Origin: Candidatus Leptovillus affinis
Lineage (GTDB): Bacteria > Chloroflexota > Anaerolineae > Promineifilales > Promineifilaceae
Direction of reading: 5' to 3'
NCBI GenBank assembly: GCA_016705235.1
Contig: JADIYP010000001.1
Span: 1,240,001 to 1,304,000 of the forward strand
Length of the DNA stretch: 64,000 nt
Made by a program: the position numbers and the translations under genes. Shown here piece after piece: positions 51,076 through 60,132 of the stretch (position 1 is its first letter; each line of letters begins with the position of its first letter). The notes under the pieces are model-generated. The model was given only the letters and a program-made list of their open reading frames with translations. It did no database searches and was not told the DNA's origin.

Positions 51076-53568
51076 GTTTTCCAGCGGATGTTTTGGTAGT
51101 CTATACCAACAGCCGCCCCAATCAAAAGCGCGGTTGTTGGTGATGCGAGTTTCATTTTCCCCGTTGGGAAGCATCACGTACAGTTCGTTATTCCCGTCGC
51201 GGTTGCTCTCAAACAAAATGAATCTGCCGTCCGGCGACCATTCTGGCACAGTGTCCTGAGCGGTGTTGTCGGTTAGTTTGGTAACGGTAAGCGTATTCAG
51301 GTTCAGGCTGTAGATTTCCTGATCGCCATCTACATCGGAGTGGAAGGTGATGGTCTGGCCATCCGGCGACCAGGATGGTTCTTTGGCTGAAGCATAGGCC
51401 ATTGTGATCTGGGTGATATTGCCGCCCGCAGCATCCATCACGTAGATTTGGAATGCGCCGGAGCGGTTGGAAGCGAAAGCTATCCGAGAGCCATCGGGCG
51501 ACCAGGCGGCGTCCTGATCTTGAGCCGGGCTGGTCGTTAGCTGCTGTAGGCCTGTGCCGTTAATCTGGATACGGAACAGATCGCCGTTGCTGGCGTAGGC
51601 GATGGCCTGGCTATCCGGCGACCAGGTTGGCTCTTCCCCAACCAGATTTGCTCCCCACGGCTGGCTGATTATCCCCGTCTGGTAATCGATCAAATAAAGG
51701 CTGCTGCCGTTGTCCTGGTAGGAAGTGAAGGCGATGCTGCTATCCACCGCGCAGGCGGAATCGCCGTTTTCGTAGTCGTCGTTGGTGAGCTGGCGCAGCC
51801 CGCTGCCATCCAAAGCCATTGTGTAGAGGTCGCTGCTGCCGTTTCTATCGGACGCAAAGACGATGTTGCCTTTCAGGGGGAAGTAATCCTGGTAGTTGTT
51901 TGGCGTGTTGGGCAGAAACAGGTGGAGAATGTCGCTGCGGGTCAGGCTCCACAGATCGGTGTTGTTTAATCCATAATAAAGGATGGTTTCCAGAGATATG
52001 GGAGCGGGGTAAGGGGAGAGGGAACCTGTCAGGCGATCCACATTGTGGTCCATGATTTTGATCGTTGTTGTGGCGGTTCCGGTGCTGGCCCATAAATCCC
52101 GGTTGTTATCGGGCAGCCCCTGGCCGTCTGACGCTGAGAAGAAGAATATGTCGAAGGCAGTCGCATTTTCTGTCCAACCTTGGAGGATGGCGCTGCCGTT
52201 GGGGTTGATGTCTTTGACGAGGGTTGTGCCTACGGCCGTTCCATCACTTACCCATAATTCTCGTCCATGAACGCCGTCATCGGCAAACATGAATAACTGC
52301 CTCTGGATAGCTGCGCGCAAGAGAGGAAAGGATGATGCGCTGCCGGGGTTGATGTCTTTGACCAGGGTGGTGCCTGCTTCTGTGCCATCACTGGCCCACA
52401 ACTCTTGGCCATGAGTTGGCTCTGTGGCCTGGAAATACAATTTGCCATCCATGACCAGATTCTCAAGGGCGTAAGGAGGGAAGGAATCATCCACGCCAGG
52501 GTTGATGTCTTTCACCAAGACTGTCCCATCTGTTGTTCCGTTTGAACGCCATAACTCAAACCCGTGGGCGTCGTCGTAGGCATAAAACAGCATATTGTTG
52601 TTTACCATGCCATAAAACAGAGGGTATGATCCCGCCCAGTTGGCAAGATATATATCTTTTACCAGGGTTGTGCCGCTGCTGGTGCCATCGGTTTTCCACA
52701 GCTTGACGCCAGAATTGTCGTAAGCGGCGCCGAAGAGTACGCCTGTATCCCACCCTTCGTCAGCAAACGTCGGCCAGGAAGAAGGTTGCCCAGGGTAGAT
52801 GTCGGCAATCATTTGTGTACCGCTGCGGAGGCCGTTGGTTACCCAGAGTTCACGGCCGTGTACGATTTCATAGGCGTTAAACACCACAAGACCATTTGCG
52901 TCCAACGCGTAATAGTTGCGTGGATTGGACCCTAAACTGCCGGGGTAAATATCTTTGACCAGGCTTGTGCCCACGGCCGTTCCGTCCGTTTTCCACAACT
53001 CAGGACCATGCGTACCATCATCGGCCACAAAAAAGAGCGTGTCGCCGCTAATAAACATGGAATGTGGGTAAGAGCCAGGCCCTTCTGGGTGAATATCTTT
53101 AATCAGATATGTGCCGGCCTCCGTGCCATCGCTGCGCCACAATTCAGAGCCGGTCACGCCATCACTCGCGGCAAAAATCAGTATGCCGTGGAAATTTGTT
53201 AAACCATATATGTCTCCAGCAAACGTTTTCAGTTTAATGGTGCTGGTAATGGTTCCCTGCGTTCGCCAAAGTTCAGGGGGGAATGGATCAGAAAGGGTTC
53301 CATAAGATGTGTAAAACAGATAGCTCCCGGCGGCTGTTCCCCAGCTGACGTTTTCCTGAAGGAGGTCGGTGGGGTTCAGCGGGGGAATTGGACCGGACGC
53401 AGGCTCTGGCGGCGCAGCGAACAGCGCCAAACTGGTTACGACTAAAGATAATATGGCTAAGGGGAAAAGGAATACGAGAATTTGTTTCACACGGATGAGT
53501 TTCACTTTAGCTATCTCCCTATTTGCGGTCATGTTGAAAGAACAAAACGGTCTGGACGATTGGATCAT
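51073..53568 (-). CDS. Secreted ELWxxDGT-repeat protein with a C-terminal TolB-like propeller
   Basis: 831 residues. An N-terminal signal/anchor (VFLFPLAILSLVVTSLALFA) is followed by about nine repeats of some 45-55 residues carrying the motif ELW(R/K/V/A)(S/T)(D/N)GT and LVKDI(N/Y)PG, a beta-propeller-like repeat. From about residue 575, PD40/TolB-type repeats follow (FASDRNGSSDLY, WSPDGSRIAFASNRSG, WSPDGRFILFESNRDG). Likely extracellular; ligand unknown. The start may instead be the ATG at 53532. It is convergent with the Mo-hydroxylase genes and divergent from yqeB. Confidence 0.85.
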   Translation of the reverse strand: MIQSSRPFCSFNMTANREIAKVKLIRVKQILVFLFPLAILSLVVTSLALFAAPPEPASGPIPPLNPTDLLQENVSWGTAAGSYLFYTSYGTLSDPFPPELWRTQGTITSTIKLKTFAGDIYGLTNFHGILIFAASDGVTGSELWRSDGTEAGTYLIKDIHPEGPGSYPHSMFISGDTLFFVADDGTHGPELWKTDGTAVGTSLVKDIYPGSLGSNPRNYYALDANGLVVFNAYEIVHGRELWVTNGLRSGTQMIADIYPGQPSSWPTFADEGWDTGVLFGAAYDNSGVKLWKTDGTSSGTTLVKDIYLANWAGSYPLFYGMVNNNMLFYAYDDAHGFELWRSNGTTDGTVLVKDINPGVDDSFPPYALENLVMDGKLYFQATEPTHGQELWASDGTEAGTTLVKDINPGSASSFPLLRAAIQRQLFMFADDGVHGRELWVSDGTAVGTTLVKDINPNGSAILQGWTENATAFDIFFFSASDGQGLPDNNRDLWASTGTATTTIKIMDHNVDRLTGSLSPYPAPISLETILYYGLNNTDLWSLTRSDILHLFLPNTPNNYQDYFPLKGNIVFASDRNGSSDLYTMALDGSGLRQLTNDDYENGDSACAVDSSIAFTSYQDNGSSLYLIDYQTGIISQPWGANLVGEEPTWSPDSQAIAYASNGDLFRIQINGTGLQQLTTSPAQDQDAAWSPDGSRIAFASNRSGAFQIYVMDAAGGNITQITMAYASAKEPSWSPDGQTITFHSDVDGDQEIYSLNLNTLTVTKLTDNTAQDTVPEWSPDGRFILFESNRDGNNELYVMLPNGENETRITNNRAFDWGGCWYRLPKHPLEN

Positions 53569-53622
53569 GTGAATTTTACCCTTCTATTTGTTCTGAACAA
53601 AACACGCCGGTAAGATAAGACA

Positions 53623-54451
53623 ATGTTATTCTCTGATCATCTTGTCATTATTCGTGGCGGGGGCGACCTGGCGACAGGGGTGGCTTATCGGCTGCACAAA
53701 GCTGGCTTCCCGCTGATTGTGTTGGAGCTGGCACGGCCGTTAGTCATTCGGCGCAAAGTGGCATTGGCTACGGCCGTTCTCGAAGGCCACATTACCATCG
53801 AAGACTTGCACGCCCAACTTGCCCACTCGCCCGCCGAAGCGCTGGCGATGGCCCATACCGATACCATCCCCGTGCTTATTGCTCCGCACCTGGACGGTTT
53901 AGAATGGCACCCTGATCCAGGGCAGTTGGTTGTTGTGGATGCGCGTCTGGCAAAACGGAACATCGACACGCGCATTGATCAGGCCGGGCTGGTGGTTGCC
54001 CTGGGACCGGGCTTTACCGCCGGGGCAGACTGCCACGCAGTGATCGAGACCATGCGCGGGCATTGGTTGGGGCGGGTGATTTGGGACGGTCCCGCGCTGC
54101 CCAATACCGGCACGCCGGGCATCATTGGTGGCAAGGGGGCAGAGCGCGTGCTGCGCGCCCCGGCCGACGGCATGGTGGAATGGCGATTGGCGATTGGTGA
54201 TTTGGTGAAAAGCGGCGAGGTGGTTGGCGACGGTGGCCGGACAGCCGGTGCGCGCGCCGTTTGATGGCGTGATTCGCGGCTTGATTGCCCCGGAAACGGC
54301 CGTTACCCAATCCCTCAAAATTGGCGACATAGACGCTCGCGCCGAAGTCGCCGCCTGCTTTACCATCTCCGATAAAGCGTTAGCCATTGGCGGCGGCGTG
54401 CTAGAAGCTATTCTGGCTCATCTCAATCAAAGCCATCATACAAGACCCTAA
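53623..54451 (+). pseudogene. yqeB: YqeB-type selenium-dependent molybdenum hydroxylase maturation protein, frameshifted
   Basis: The first frame (53623-54264) encodes VIIRGGGDLATGVAYRLHKAGF, LEGHITIEDL and VALGPGFTAGADCHAVIETMRGH, the YqeB/EF2563 family. At about 54223-54227 the frame breaks: the family continuation (AGQPVRAPFDGVIRGLI, LKIGDIDARAE, CFTISDKALAIGGGVLEA) is in the frame starting 54224 and runs to 54451. Deleting one G of the GG at 54226-54227 restores a single protein of about 275 residues. There is no slippery heptamer, so this is a recent mutation or an assembly error rather than programmed shifting. The family is tied to selenium-containing Mo hydroxylases. Confidence 0.82.
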
Positions 54452-54593
54452 GGGTTTGAATTCCGCAAAATTTAACTACCCAAGGACAAACCCTTAGGGT
54501 CTAAGTCTCGCAAAATTTAATACCCCACGGGCAAGACCCTAAGGGTTTAGGCTTCGCAAAATTTAACTACCCAAGGACAAACCCTTAGGGTCT
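54441..54593. repeat. Two GACCCTAAGGG hairpin repeats in tandem
   Basis: Copies at 54441-54502 and 54532-54593: AAGACCCTAAGGGTTT, loop GCAAAATTTAACTACCCAAG, and GGACAAACCCTTAGGGTCT. Both arms carry the TAAGG variant. An extra CGCAAAATTTAATACCCCACGGG half-loop joins them, as if a third copy had collapsed. The first copy overlaps the very end of the yqeB frame. Confidence 0.88.
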
Positions 54594-54630
54594 GCGTTTT
54601 TCAAATAGTTAAGCAGGAGAAAGTGAGCGT

Positions 54631-55569
54631 GTGAGAACAAAGTGGAAAGGTTTCGTGTTCGTCTTGTTGGTGCTGTTGGCGCTTGTTTATGCGGGCGGCA
54701 GCTATTATTTTTCCAGTGTATTGATTGCCAGCCCAACGCAATCATTGGCCGACGGCAAGGCTTATATGATCGAATTATTGGGCGAGACCAACCTGCCGCC
54801 GCCGGAAGAGGTGGCCATTCCTGCGGGTGATGTGACCCTGGCCGGTGACTATTACGACAATCCATTGGACGGCCGTTGCGCTGTCTTACTCTTGCACGGC
54901 TATTCCGGCACACGCTACGGGGCGATGCAGTACGCCCCCTTGTATTGGGATCGCGGCTGCGATTTGCTGGCCTACGATGCGCGGGGGCATGGGGCCAGCA
55001 CGCCCGCCTATCACACCTTCGGCTATTACGAAAAGCTGGACGGGCAGGCAGCCTTTAACTGGCTGGTGGATCGCGCCGGTTTGCAGCCCTCACAGGTCGG
55101 CGTGACCGGCGTTTCTTATGGCGCGGCCACAGCCTTGCAAATGGCTCCCCTGATTCCCAACGCCGCTTTTGTGCTGGCCGATTCATCGTATCAGGATATG
55201 TACACCATCACGGCATATCAGGCGGTGCAGATGTTTGGCTCGTGGGTGAAATTGTTTGTGCCGGGGGCCATTTTCTTTGCCCAACAGCGGGCCGATTTTA
55301 AGGTAGATGAGGTGTCGCCGCTTACGGCCGTTACCCAAACCACCATTCCCATCCTTCTTGTCCACGCCAAAGCCGATGCCTACACGGCGGCCACGCACTC
55401 GGAAGCCATCTTTGCCCAAAGCAACCCGGCCACCACACGCCTGGAAATTACCGATTGGGGCGCAGGGCACGGCGGGTCGATCACTGTCGATTATGATGCC
55501 TTTGCCCAATTGGTCGATACCTTTTTAACCGAGTTGGTCCCCGGTTTTGGCCTGAGCAGTGGCCGATAA
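54631..55569 (+). CDS. Alpha/beta hydrolase, membrane-anchored
   Basis: 312 residues from GTG 54631 with AGGAGAAAG before it. One N-terminal helix (FVFVLLVLLALVYAGGSYYF) anchors or exports the protein. The fold shows LLLHGYSG (oxyanion), YDARGHGAS, the nucleophile elbow GVSYG with Ser162, LVHAKADAYT with the likely acid, and a His in GHGGS. It lies between yqeB and yqeC-mocA, overlapping the latter by 11 bases, yet no hydrolase is known in that pathway. Confidence 0.85.
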   Translation: MRTKWKGFVFVLLVLLALVYAGGSYYFSSVLIASPTQSLADGKAYMIELLGETNLPPPEEVAIPAGDVTLAGDYYDNPLDGRCAVLLLHGYSGTRYGAMQYAPLYWDRGCDLLAYDARGHGASTPAYHTFGYYEKLDGQAAFNWLVDRAGLQPSQVGVTGVSYGAATALQMAPLIPNAAFVLADSSYQDMYTITAYQAVQMFGSWVKLFVPGAIFFAQQRADFKVDEVSPLTAVTQTTIPILLVHAKADAYTAATHSEAIFAQSNPATTRLEITDWGAGHGGSITVDYDAFAQLVDTFLTELVPGFGLSSGR

Positions 55570-56980
55570 CGCCACCAACGGCCGTCGCCTGTTAGCGGCT
55601 TTGGGGCTGGGACCGCAGCCGGAATTGGTGTCCATTGTTGGCGGCGGCGGCAAAACCAGCTTGATGTTTGCCCTGGCGCAAGCCTGGTCCGGACGCGCCA
55701 TCGCTACCACCACGACGCGCATCTTCGCCGCGCAGATGAAACTGTCGCCCGCTGTCGTGCAGATTGGCGCTTGGGAAATAGAGACTGGGGATTGGGCCGA
55801 AGAGGTCCAATCTTTGCTCGCTGCGCTTCGCTCCCCATTGGATACGTTTGGGCATTGTTTGATTGTGGGGCCGGTGGGGGAAGGGTCTAACGTGGAGAAG
55901 GCGTTTGGCGTGCCGGTAGCCCTGCCGGGGCGCTTGTTGGGGCGAGAAGGTATTGATCTGGTCATTGTGGAGGCGGATGGGTCGCGCATGAGGCCGATTA
56001 AAGCGCCGGCCGACCATGAGCCAGTCGTGCCGCCGGAAACAACTTTGCTGGTGCCGGTGGCGGGCATTGATGCGTTGGATGAGCCGGTGGAGCAGGTGGC
56101 CCACCGGCCGGAACGGGTGCGGGCGCTGCTGGCTGCTGCTGGATCGGCGGCGATTGTGGATGAGCGGTTGACGGCCGTTGGCCTTGCCCGCCTGCTCTCC
56201 CATCCCCAGGGCGGTTTGAAGGGCGCACCGGAGGGGGCGCGGGTTGTGCCGTTTATCAACAAGGTGGAAACGGCCGTGCAGCTTGCCGCCGCCACAGAAA
56301 TCGCCCACCTGATGTTGACCGAAGCGCGTATCGAGCAGGTGGTGATTGGGGCGCTGCGCACGGCGCAGCCGGTACGGGCGGTGGTACGTCGGGTGGCCGC
56401 TGTTATTCTGGCAGCCGGAACATCCGCTAGAATGGGGCGCACCAAGCAGTTAATGCCGTGGGGAGACACGACGGTACTGGGGCAGGTGATTCGGTCTGCG
56501 CGAATAACGGCCGTCACTCACACCCTTGTCGTGAGCGGCCATGAGGCGGCGGCGGTAGAAGCCATCGCCCAGGCAGAAGGCGCGGCTGCGGTACACAATC
56601 CGCACTATGCCCAGGGAGAGATGCTGTCTTCTTTGCAAACGGCCGTGCGCCACTTGCCGCCCAACGTGGGCGCGGTATTGGTGCTGCTGGCTGATCAGCC
56701 AATGGTGACGCCGGAAGTTATGGGTCAGTTATTGGCGGCGTATGAACAGCAGCCTTATGGCCTGATTGCCCCGGCTTACAAGGGGCAGCGCGGCAATCCG
56801 GTGTTGATTGACCGGCGTTATTTTGCTGAACTGTTGGCTTTACCGGAAGGGGCGGCTCCCCGCCGCCTGCTGCGCCATCACCCGGATGATGTGCTGCTGG
56901 TTCCCGTTGCCTCTGCCGGCGTTATTGTTGATCTGGATGATCCGGAAACGTATGAACGCTGGCAGCCTGCTAACCAGTAG
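55559..56980 (+). CDS. YqeC-MocA fusion: selenium/molybdenum cofactor maturation protein
   Basis: 473 residues. The N-terminal half (about 1-265) is YqeC-like: VSIVGGGGKTSLMFALAQ (P-loop-like), TTTTRIFAAQ, VIVEADGSRMRPIKAPADHEPVVP. The C-terminal half (about 270-473) is MocA, the Mo cofactor cytidylyltransferase: VAAVILAAGTSARMGRTKQLMPWGDTT, QGEMLSSLQTAV, LLADQPMVTPEVM and GNPVLIDRRYF. Together these give cytosine-dinucleotide cofactor for hydroxylases of the xanthine dehydrogenase family and, through YqeC/YqeB, presumably selenium insertion. GTG start overlaps the hydrolase stop. The fusion supports a direct partnership of the two activities. Confidence 0.9.
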   Translation: MADNATNGRRLLAALGLGPQPELVSIVGGGGKTSLMFALAQAWSGRAIATTTTRIFAAQMKLSPAVVQIGAWEIETGDWAEEVQSLLAALRSPLDTFGHCLIVGPVGEGSNVEKAFGVPVALPGRLLGREGIDLVIVEADGSRMRPIKAPADHEPVVPPETTLLVPVAGIDALDEPVEQVAHRPERVRALLAAAGSAAIVDERLTAVGLARLLSHPQGGLKGAPEGARVVPFINKVETAVQLAAATEIAHLMLTEARIEQVVIGALRTAQPVRAVVRRVAAVILAAGTSARMGRTKQLMPWGDTTVLGQVIRSARITAVTHTLVVSGHEAAAVEAIAQAEGAAAVHNPHYAQGEMLSSLQTAVRHLPPNVGAVLVLLADQPMVTPEVMGQLLAAYEQQPYGLIAPAYKGQRGNPVLIDRRYFAELLALPEGAAPRRLLRHHPDDVLLVPVASAGVIVDLDDPETYERWQPANQ

Positions 56981-56999
56981 GCAGGGAATTGGAGATGGA

Positions 57000-57032
57000 A
57001 GATTGGTCCAATCTCCAAGATTGAACCAATCT
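57000..57032. repeat. Double dyad element after yqeC-mocA
   Basis: AGATTGGTCCAATCT then CCA and AGATTGAACCAATCT (the second imperfect), starting 20 bases after the stop codon. Preceded by GGAATTGGAGATGGA, again one of the tandem-unit words. Confidence 0.75.
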
Positions 57033-57064
57033 GAAACTAGGGCAATGTATGGGCGAGCGTCTGA

Positions 57065-58228
57065 TTAGCTGTTGTCCAGCCCGGCCCATTGGACCGGTTT
57101 GGCATATTGGGGGCGCTCTTTGCTAACAGGGCCGTGGGGCGCGCCAACGCCGGGTAGTTCGATTTCGCGGGGCAGCCTGAGGCCGGCAGGTGGACCGCCG
57201 GGCATGGCGGCCATGATTGTCTCTAAAGCGTTGACGGTAAATTGTGTTTGCAGCCAGTAGCGTGTACCCCAAGAGCCGTTGTATTTACCTATCCAGTAGA
57301 GGTTATCCAGGTTTAGGCGGTGGATCCATTCATCATGGTCGATGGTACGGCCGTCGCCCGTGGCATAATCAAACAGATGGTAAAGTTTCATCAGTGGGTG
57401 GGTGTCGGCTTTGGGGTAGGTGGCGTGTGAACCGCCACCGATGAAGCCTACGGGATGCGTGCCGATGACGGTTACGTCGGGATCGTCCCAGGTTTTGGTC
57501 TGGCGCGATTCATGGTCGGCGAAGGTGATGTGGCTGGGCGGTTCTTGCGGGCGGCCCTGCCCATCCAGCCGGAAGAAGAGCATCATGCCTTCCCAGTCTC
57601 CTTCGTGGTCGTTGAAGCCGCCAAAGCTGTGGCCCCAGTCGTTGTAGGCGTAGAAGAACCAGTATTGCAGGCAGAGGAAACGGCCGTCTTTCACCTGGCG
57701 GTAATAGTAAGTGAAGCCTGGTTTGTAGACAGGGTCCTGGTAATGGGTTAGCGCGTCCTGGTAGATTTCTTTGGGCAGCACAAGGCGGGGGAGTTCGTTG
57801 GCTTTGGCGCTGGCGACCTGTCCTTCCAGGATGGGGGTGATGACGGCGTTCCACCAAAACAGTTGGGCGGCCTGATGGTGTTTGGGGGCAAACCAACTGT
57901 ATGCTTTTTCGGCCAGCGCTTCGGTAAAGGTGGTGCGTTGTTCAGCGGCCCAGCGGTAAATCATTTCCAGGGTGCTGTGCTCCCAGTCGGCTACAAGGTC
58001 TTGGGCAAAGAGCGGCCCGGCGCTGACGGTGCGTAAGAAGACTTCGGAAGAACGGCCGTGTTTTTGCAAATGACTGGGCGTTACCTGTCCGGCGGGTACG
58101 ATGGGGTTGGCGGCCCCTTTGGCGTAGAGGCTGCTGCGGTGCAGCAGGTCATCGACGCGCATGGGGAAGAAGTTTTCACCTTTGTTAAAACGCAAGATAG
58201 GGGCATATTTCTCATGTAGATCGCTCAT
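57065..58228 (-). CDS. Vps62/DUF946-like protein
   Basis: 387 residues, no signal peptide. The central stretch LQYWFFYAYNDWGHSFGGFNDHEGDWEGMMLFF and the later GGGSHATYP (with a His) are the kind of segments found in Vps62-related and DUF946 proteins, whose function is not known. The N-terminus begins YAPILRFNKGENFFPM, also typical. Metal-binding or lipid-related roles have been suggested for relatives; nothing here decides. Single gene on the minus strand. Confidence 0.62.
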   Translation of the reverse strand: MSDLHEKYAPILRFNKGENFFPMRVDDLLHRSSLYAKGAANPIVPAGQVTPSHLQKHGRSSEVFLRTVSAGPLFAQDLVADWEHSTLEMIYRWAAEQRTTFTEALAEKAYSWFAPKHHQAAQLFWWNAVITPILEGQVASAKANELPRLVLPKEIYQDALTHYQDPVYKPGFTYYYRQVKDGRFLCLQYWFFYAYNDWGHSFGGFNDHEGDWEGMMLFFRLDGQGRPQEPPSHITFADHESRQTKTWDDPDVTVIGTHPVGFIGGGSHATYPKADTHPLMKLYHLFDYATGDGRTIDHDEWIHRLNLDNLYWIGKYNGSWGTRYWLQTQFTVNALETIMAAMPGGPPAGLRLPREIELPGVGAPHGPVSKERPQYAKPVQWAGLDNS

Positions 58229-58407
58229 AGTTGTGGCCTCGGTTTGGTTTGTTTTTTATGATAGCTGGGGGTGATCTGAATGCAACGATAGCACGGGGTA
58301 ACGGCCGTGTCAATTATCACCATCAGATGACAGATGTTTACCAGGCTGGCAGCAATCTGTTTTTCCGTCAATGTTGGGTCGTCAAAAATTTATACGTTAA
58401 AGTTATT

Positions 58408-58476
58408 CCAACTTATACCTTAATCTTGTACCAACTTATACCTTAATCTTGGTCCAACTTATACCTTAATCTTGTA
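58408..58476. repeat. Three perfect-length tandem 23-bp repeats
   Basis: CCAACTTATACCTTAATCTT followed by GTA, GGT, GTA in successive copies at 58408-58430, 58431-58453 and 58454-58476. A degenerate copy may precede (TATACGTTAAAGTTATT). It sits in the 310-base gap between two minus-strand genes, which otherwise holds one ACGGCCGT and the hairpin below. Confidence 0.88.
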
Positions 58477-58524
58477 CCAAACTTCCCGGAAGCTCGGAAG
58501 CTCAGAGCTTCCGGGAAGTTTGGT
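58476..58524. terminator. 20-bp perfect hairpin downstream of the PAC2 gene
   Basis: ACCAAACTTCCCGGAAGCTC (58476-58495) is the exact inverse of 58505-58524, with a nine-base loop GGAAGCTCA that partly repeats the arm. It abuts the 23-bp repeats and lies just after the stop of the minus-strand PAC2 gene, so it may act as its terminator, though no T tract follows on that strand. Confidence 0.55.
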
Positions 58525-58538
58525 AGTTTGAATCTATT

Positions 58539-59462
58539 TTAATCGTCCATATCCTTGAAGAGGTCGCGCAGACCTTGCTCCCAGACATCATCCAGAGGCA
58601 CAAACGAGAGTTCGTCGAAATCTGCGCTGAGTTTGTCCAGGTATTCGCGGATGTTGAACTGGGGAAGTTCCTTGATGAGTTCTTCAATTTTGGCGTCAAT
58701 CGCCGTCACCATTTCCGCGCTGTTGGCTTCTAACTCTTTCAGGTCGAGGCCCAGGTTGAGCAGGTGGTTGAGCCGCTGCATCACGTTAAACCAGGCCGTG
58801 TAGTCCCGTTCGATTTGGATGCCGCGCGGCTGCACGGCCGTTTGCGAAAAGTCATAGGCCGGGACAAAGGCGTAAAAGGTAAAGTAGGCAATTCCTTTAC
58901 GTCCGGCCATCGCTACCAGATAGGAATCTATGCTGGAGCCACCCTCGTAATTGGAGAAGCTGACCGCGTAGCCTTCTAACACATCGCGCAGTTCCGGCAG
59001 GCTGTAGATACAGGAGATTTGCCGGTCTTTATCGTAGGGAGTGGGACCAAATACACCGGCTACGCCGGCCAACTGCGTAACGCCAAGGGTGGAAACGGCC
59101 GTAAACAAAGCTTCTCCATACCGCTCCACATTCAGGTGCGGCTCATCCCCCAAGAAAATGATCAGCCCGTGCTGCTCATCGCCGCTGAAATAAAATTCAT
59201 TTCGCTTCTGCTCCAGGTCTGTCACGACGCCATCTTCAATGTTAACCACCGGCCGCAGCAAATGGTGAGTCCCGGGCATCTGGAACAGATAAAAGCCATC
59301 CGACTTCAATTCGCCAATTTTGCGCGCCCCCGTCTTTTGAATCAAGTAAGCGGGCAGTTCCGAGGAAATGGTTCCCGCATCGGCCCACTGCCGCCAACCG
59401 GTAATCATTACCATGTTGGCGCTGGTGGGAATCTCTTGAAAGTCGAGCAGTTGATCGTCCAT
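58539..59462 (-). CDS. PAC2-family protein
   Basis: 307 residues: MVMITGWRQWADAGTISSELPAYL, GFYLFQMPGTHHLLRP, LIIFLGDEPHLN, GVFGPTPYDKDR and YAVSFSNYEGGSSIDSYLVAMA match the PAC2 fold (proteasome assembly chaperone 2-like), common in Actinobacteria, archaea and Chloroflexota. The bacterial function is unclear. A C-terminal helical region (about 235-300) is acidic. No proteasome gene is in the window. Confidence 0.82.
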   Translation of the reverse strand: MDDQLLDFQEIPTSANMVMITGWRQWADAGTISSELPAYLIQKTGARKIGELKSDGFYLFQMPGTHHLLRPVVNIEDGVVTDLEQKRNEFYFSGDEQHGLIIFLGDEPHLNVERYGEALFTAVSTLGVTQLAGVAGVFGPTPYDKDRQISCIYSLPELRDVLEGYAVSFSNYEGGSSIDSYLVAMAGRKGIAYFTFYAFVPAYDFSQTAVQPRGIQIERDYTAWFNVMQRLNHLLNLGLDLKELEANSAEMVTAIDAKIEELIKELPQFNIREYLDKLSADFDELSFVPLDDVWEQGLRDLFKDMDD

Positions 59463-59583
59463 CGGTTTATCCTTCTATCTGTAGCCATGCGCTGAGAATC
59501 ATCCTTAAAGATAACATGGGAACTGCGCCATGCCAATGGTCTCATATTTCATTCACGCGGCGGATGGCGTATACTTCCGCCCT

Positions 59584-60129
59584 ATGAAAGCGGAAAAGAA
59601 TGAACATTTGGCAGATTGGCCGGTGGAAGTGGTGCGCAGCGCCCGACGGCAAAAGAGCGTTAGCGCTGAACTAAAGAACGGCGTGCTGGTGGTGCGCGCC
59701 CCGGCCGAATTGGATGATGCCGCCCTCGCCCCGATCATTGAGAAGTTTCGCCGCCAGTTGGCGCGTAAGGTGCGTCCTGCGCCCCAAAGCGACGATTCGT
59801 TGGCGGAGCGCGCGCAAGCATTGAACAAGATGTATTTTAACGGCCGTCTCCGCTGGCAATCCATCCGTTATGTTAGCAACCAACATAAGCGGTTTGGCAG
59901 CTGCACCCCGTCTAAAGGCACCATCCGCCTAAGTGACCGGCTGGCCGCCATGCCTGCCTGGGTGCGCGACTATGTGATAGTGCATGAACTGGCTCACCTG
60001 GAAGAAGCCAATCACGGCCGTCGCTTTTGGCAGCTCGTGAACCATTACCCACTCACGGAGCGGGCCAGGGGTTATCTGATGGCTGTCGGGCTGGAAGAGC
60101 AAACCGATATGCCGCAGGAGGGCGAGTAA
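59584..60129 (+). CDS. YgjP-type (DUF45) zinc metalloprotease-like protein
   Basis: 181 residues from ATG 59584; a longer frame begins at 59530. The zinc site HELAHLEEANHGRRFW (HExxH plus downstream His) and the upstream RYVSNQHKRFGSCTPSKGTIRLSDRL are the YgjP/DUF45 signature. A TATACT at 59570-59575 lies nine bases before this ATG, so the message may be leaderless, consistent with absence of a Shine-Dalgarno. Followed after three bases by a membrane protein gene. Confidence 0.85.
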   Translation: MKAEKNEHLADWPVEVVRSARRQKSVSAELKNGVLVVRAPAELDDAALAPIIEKFRRQLARKVRPAPQSDDSLAERAQALNKMYFNGRLRWQSIRYVSNQHKRFGSCTPSKGTIRLSDRLAAMPAWVRDYVIVHELAHLEEANHGRRFWQLVNHYPLTERARGYLMAVGLEEQTDMPQEGE

Positions 60130-60132
60130 TTG

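Noticed and set aside
54215..54235. Programmed frameshift in yqeB
   Set aside because: No slippery heptamer, no upstream Shine-Dalgarno-like stimulator and no downstream structure seen; a simple base insertion fits better.
58408..58476. CRISPR array
   Set aside because: Units are head to tail without spacers.
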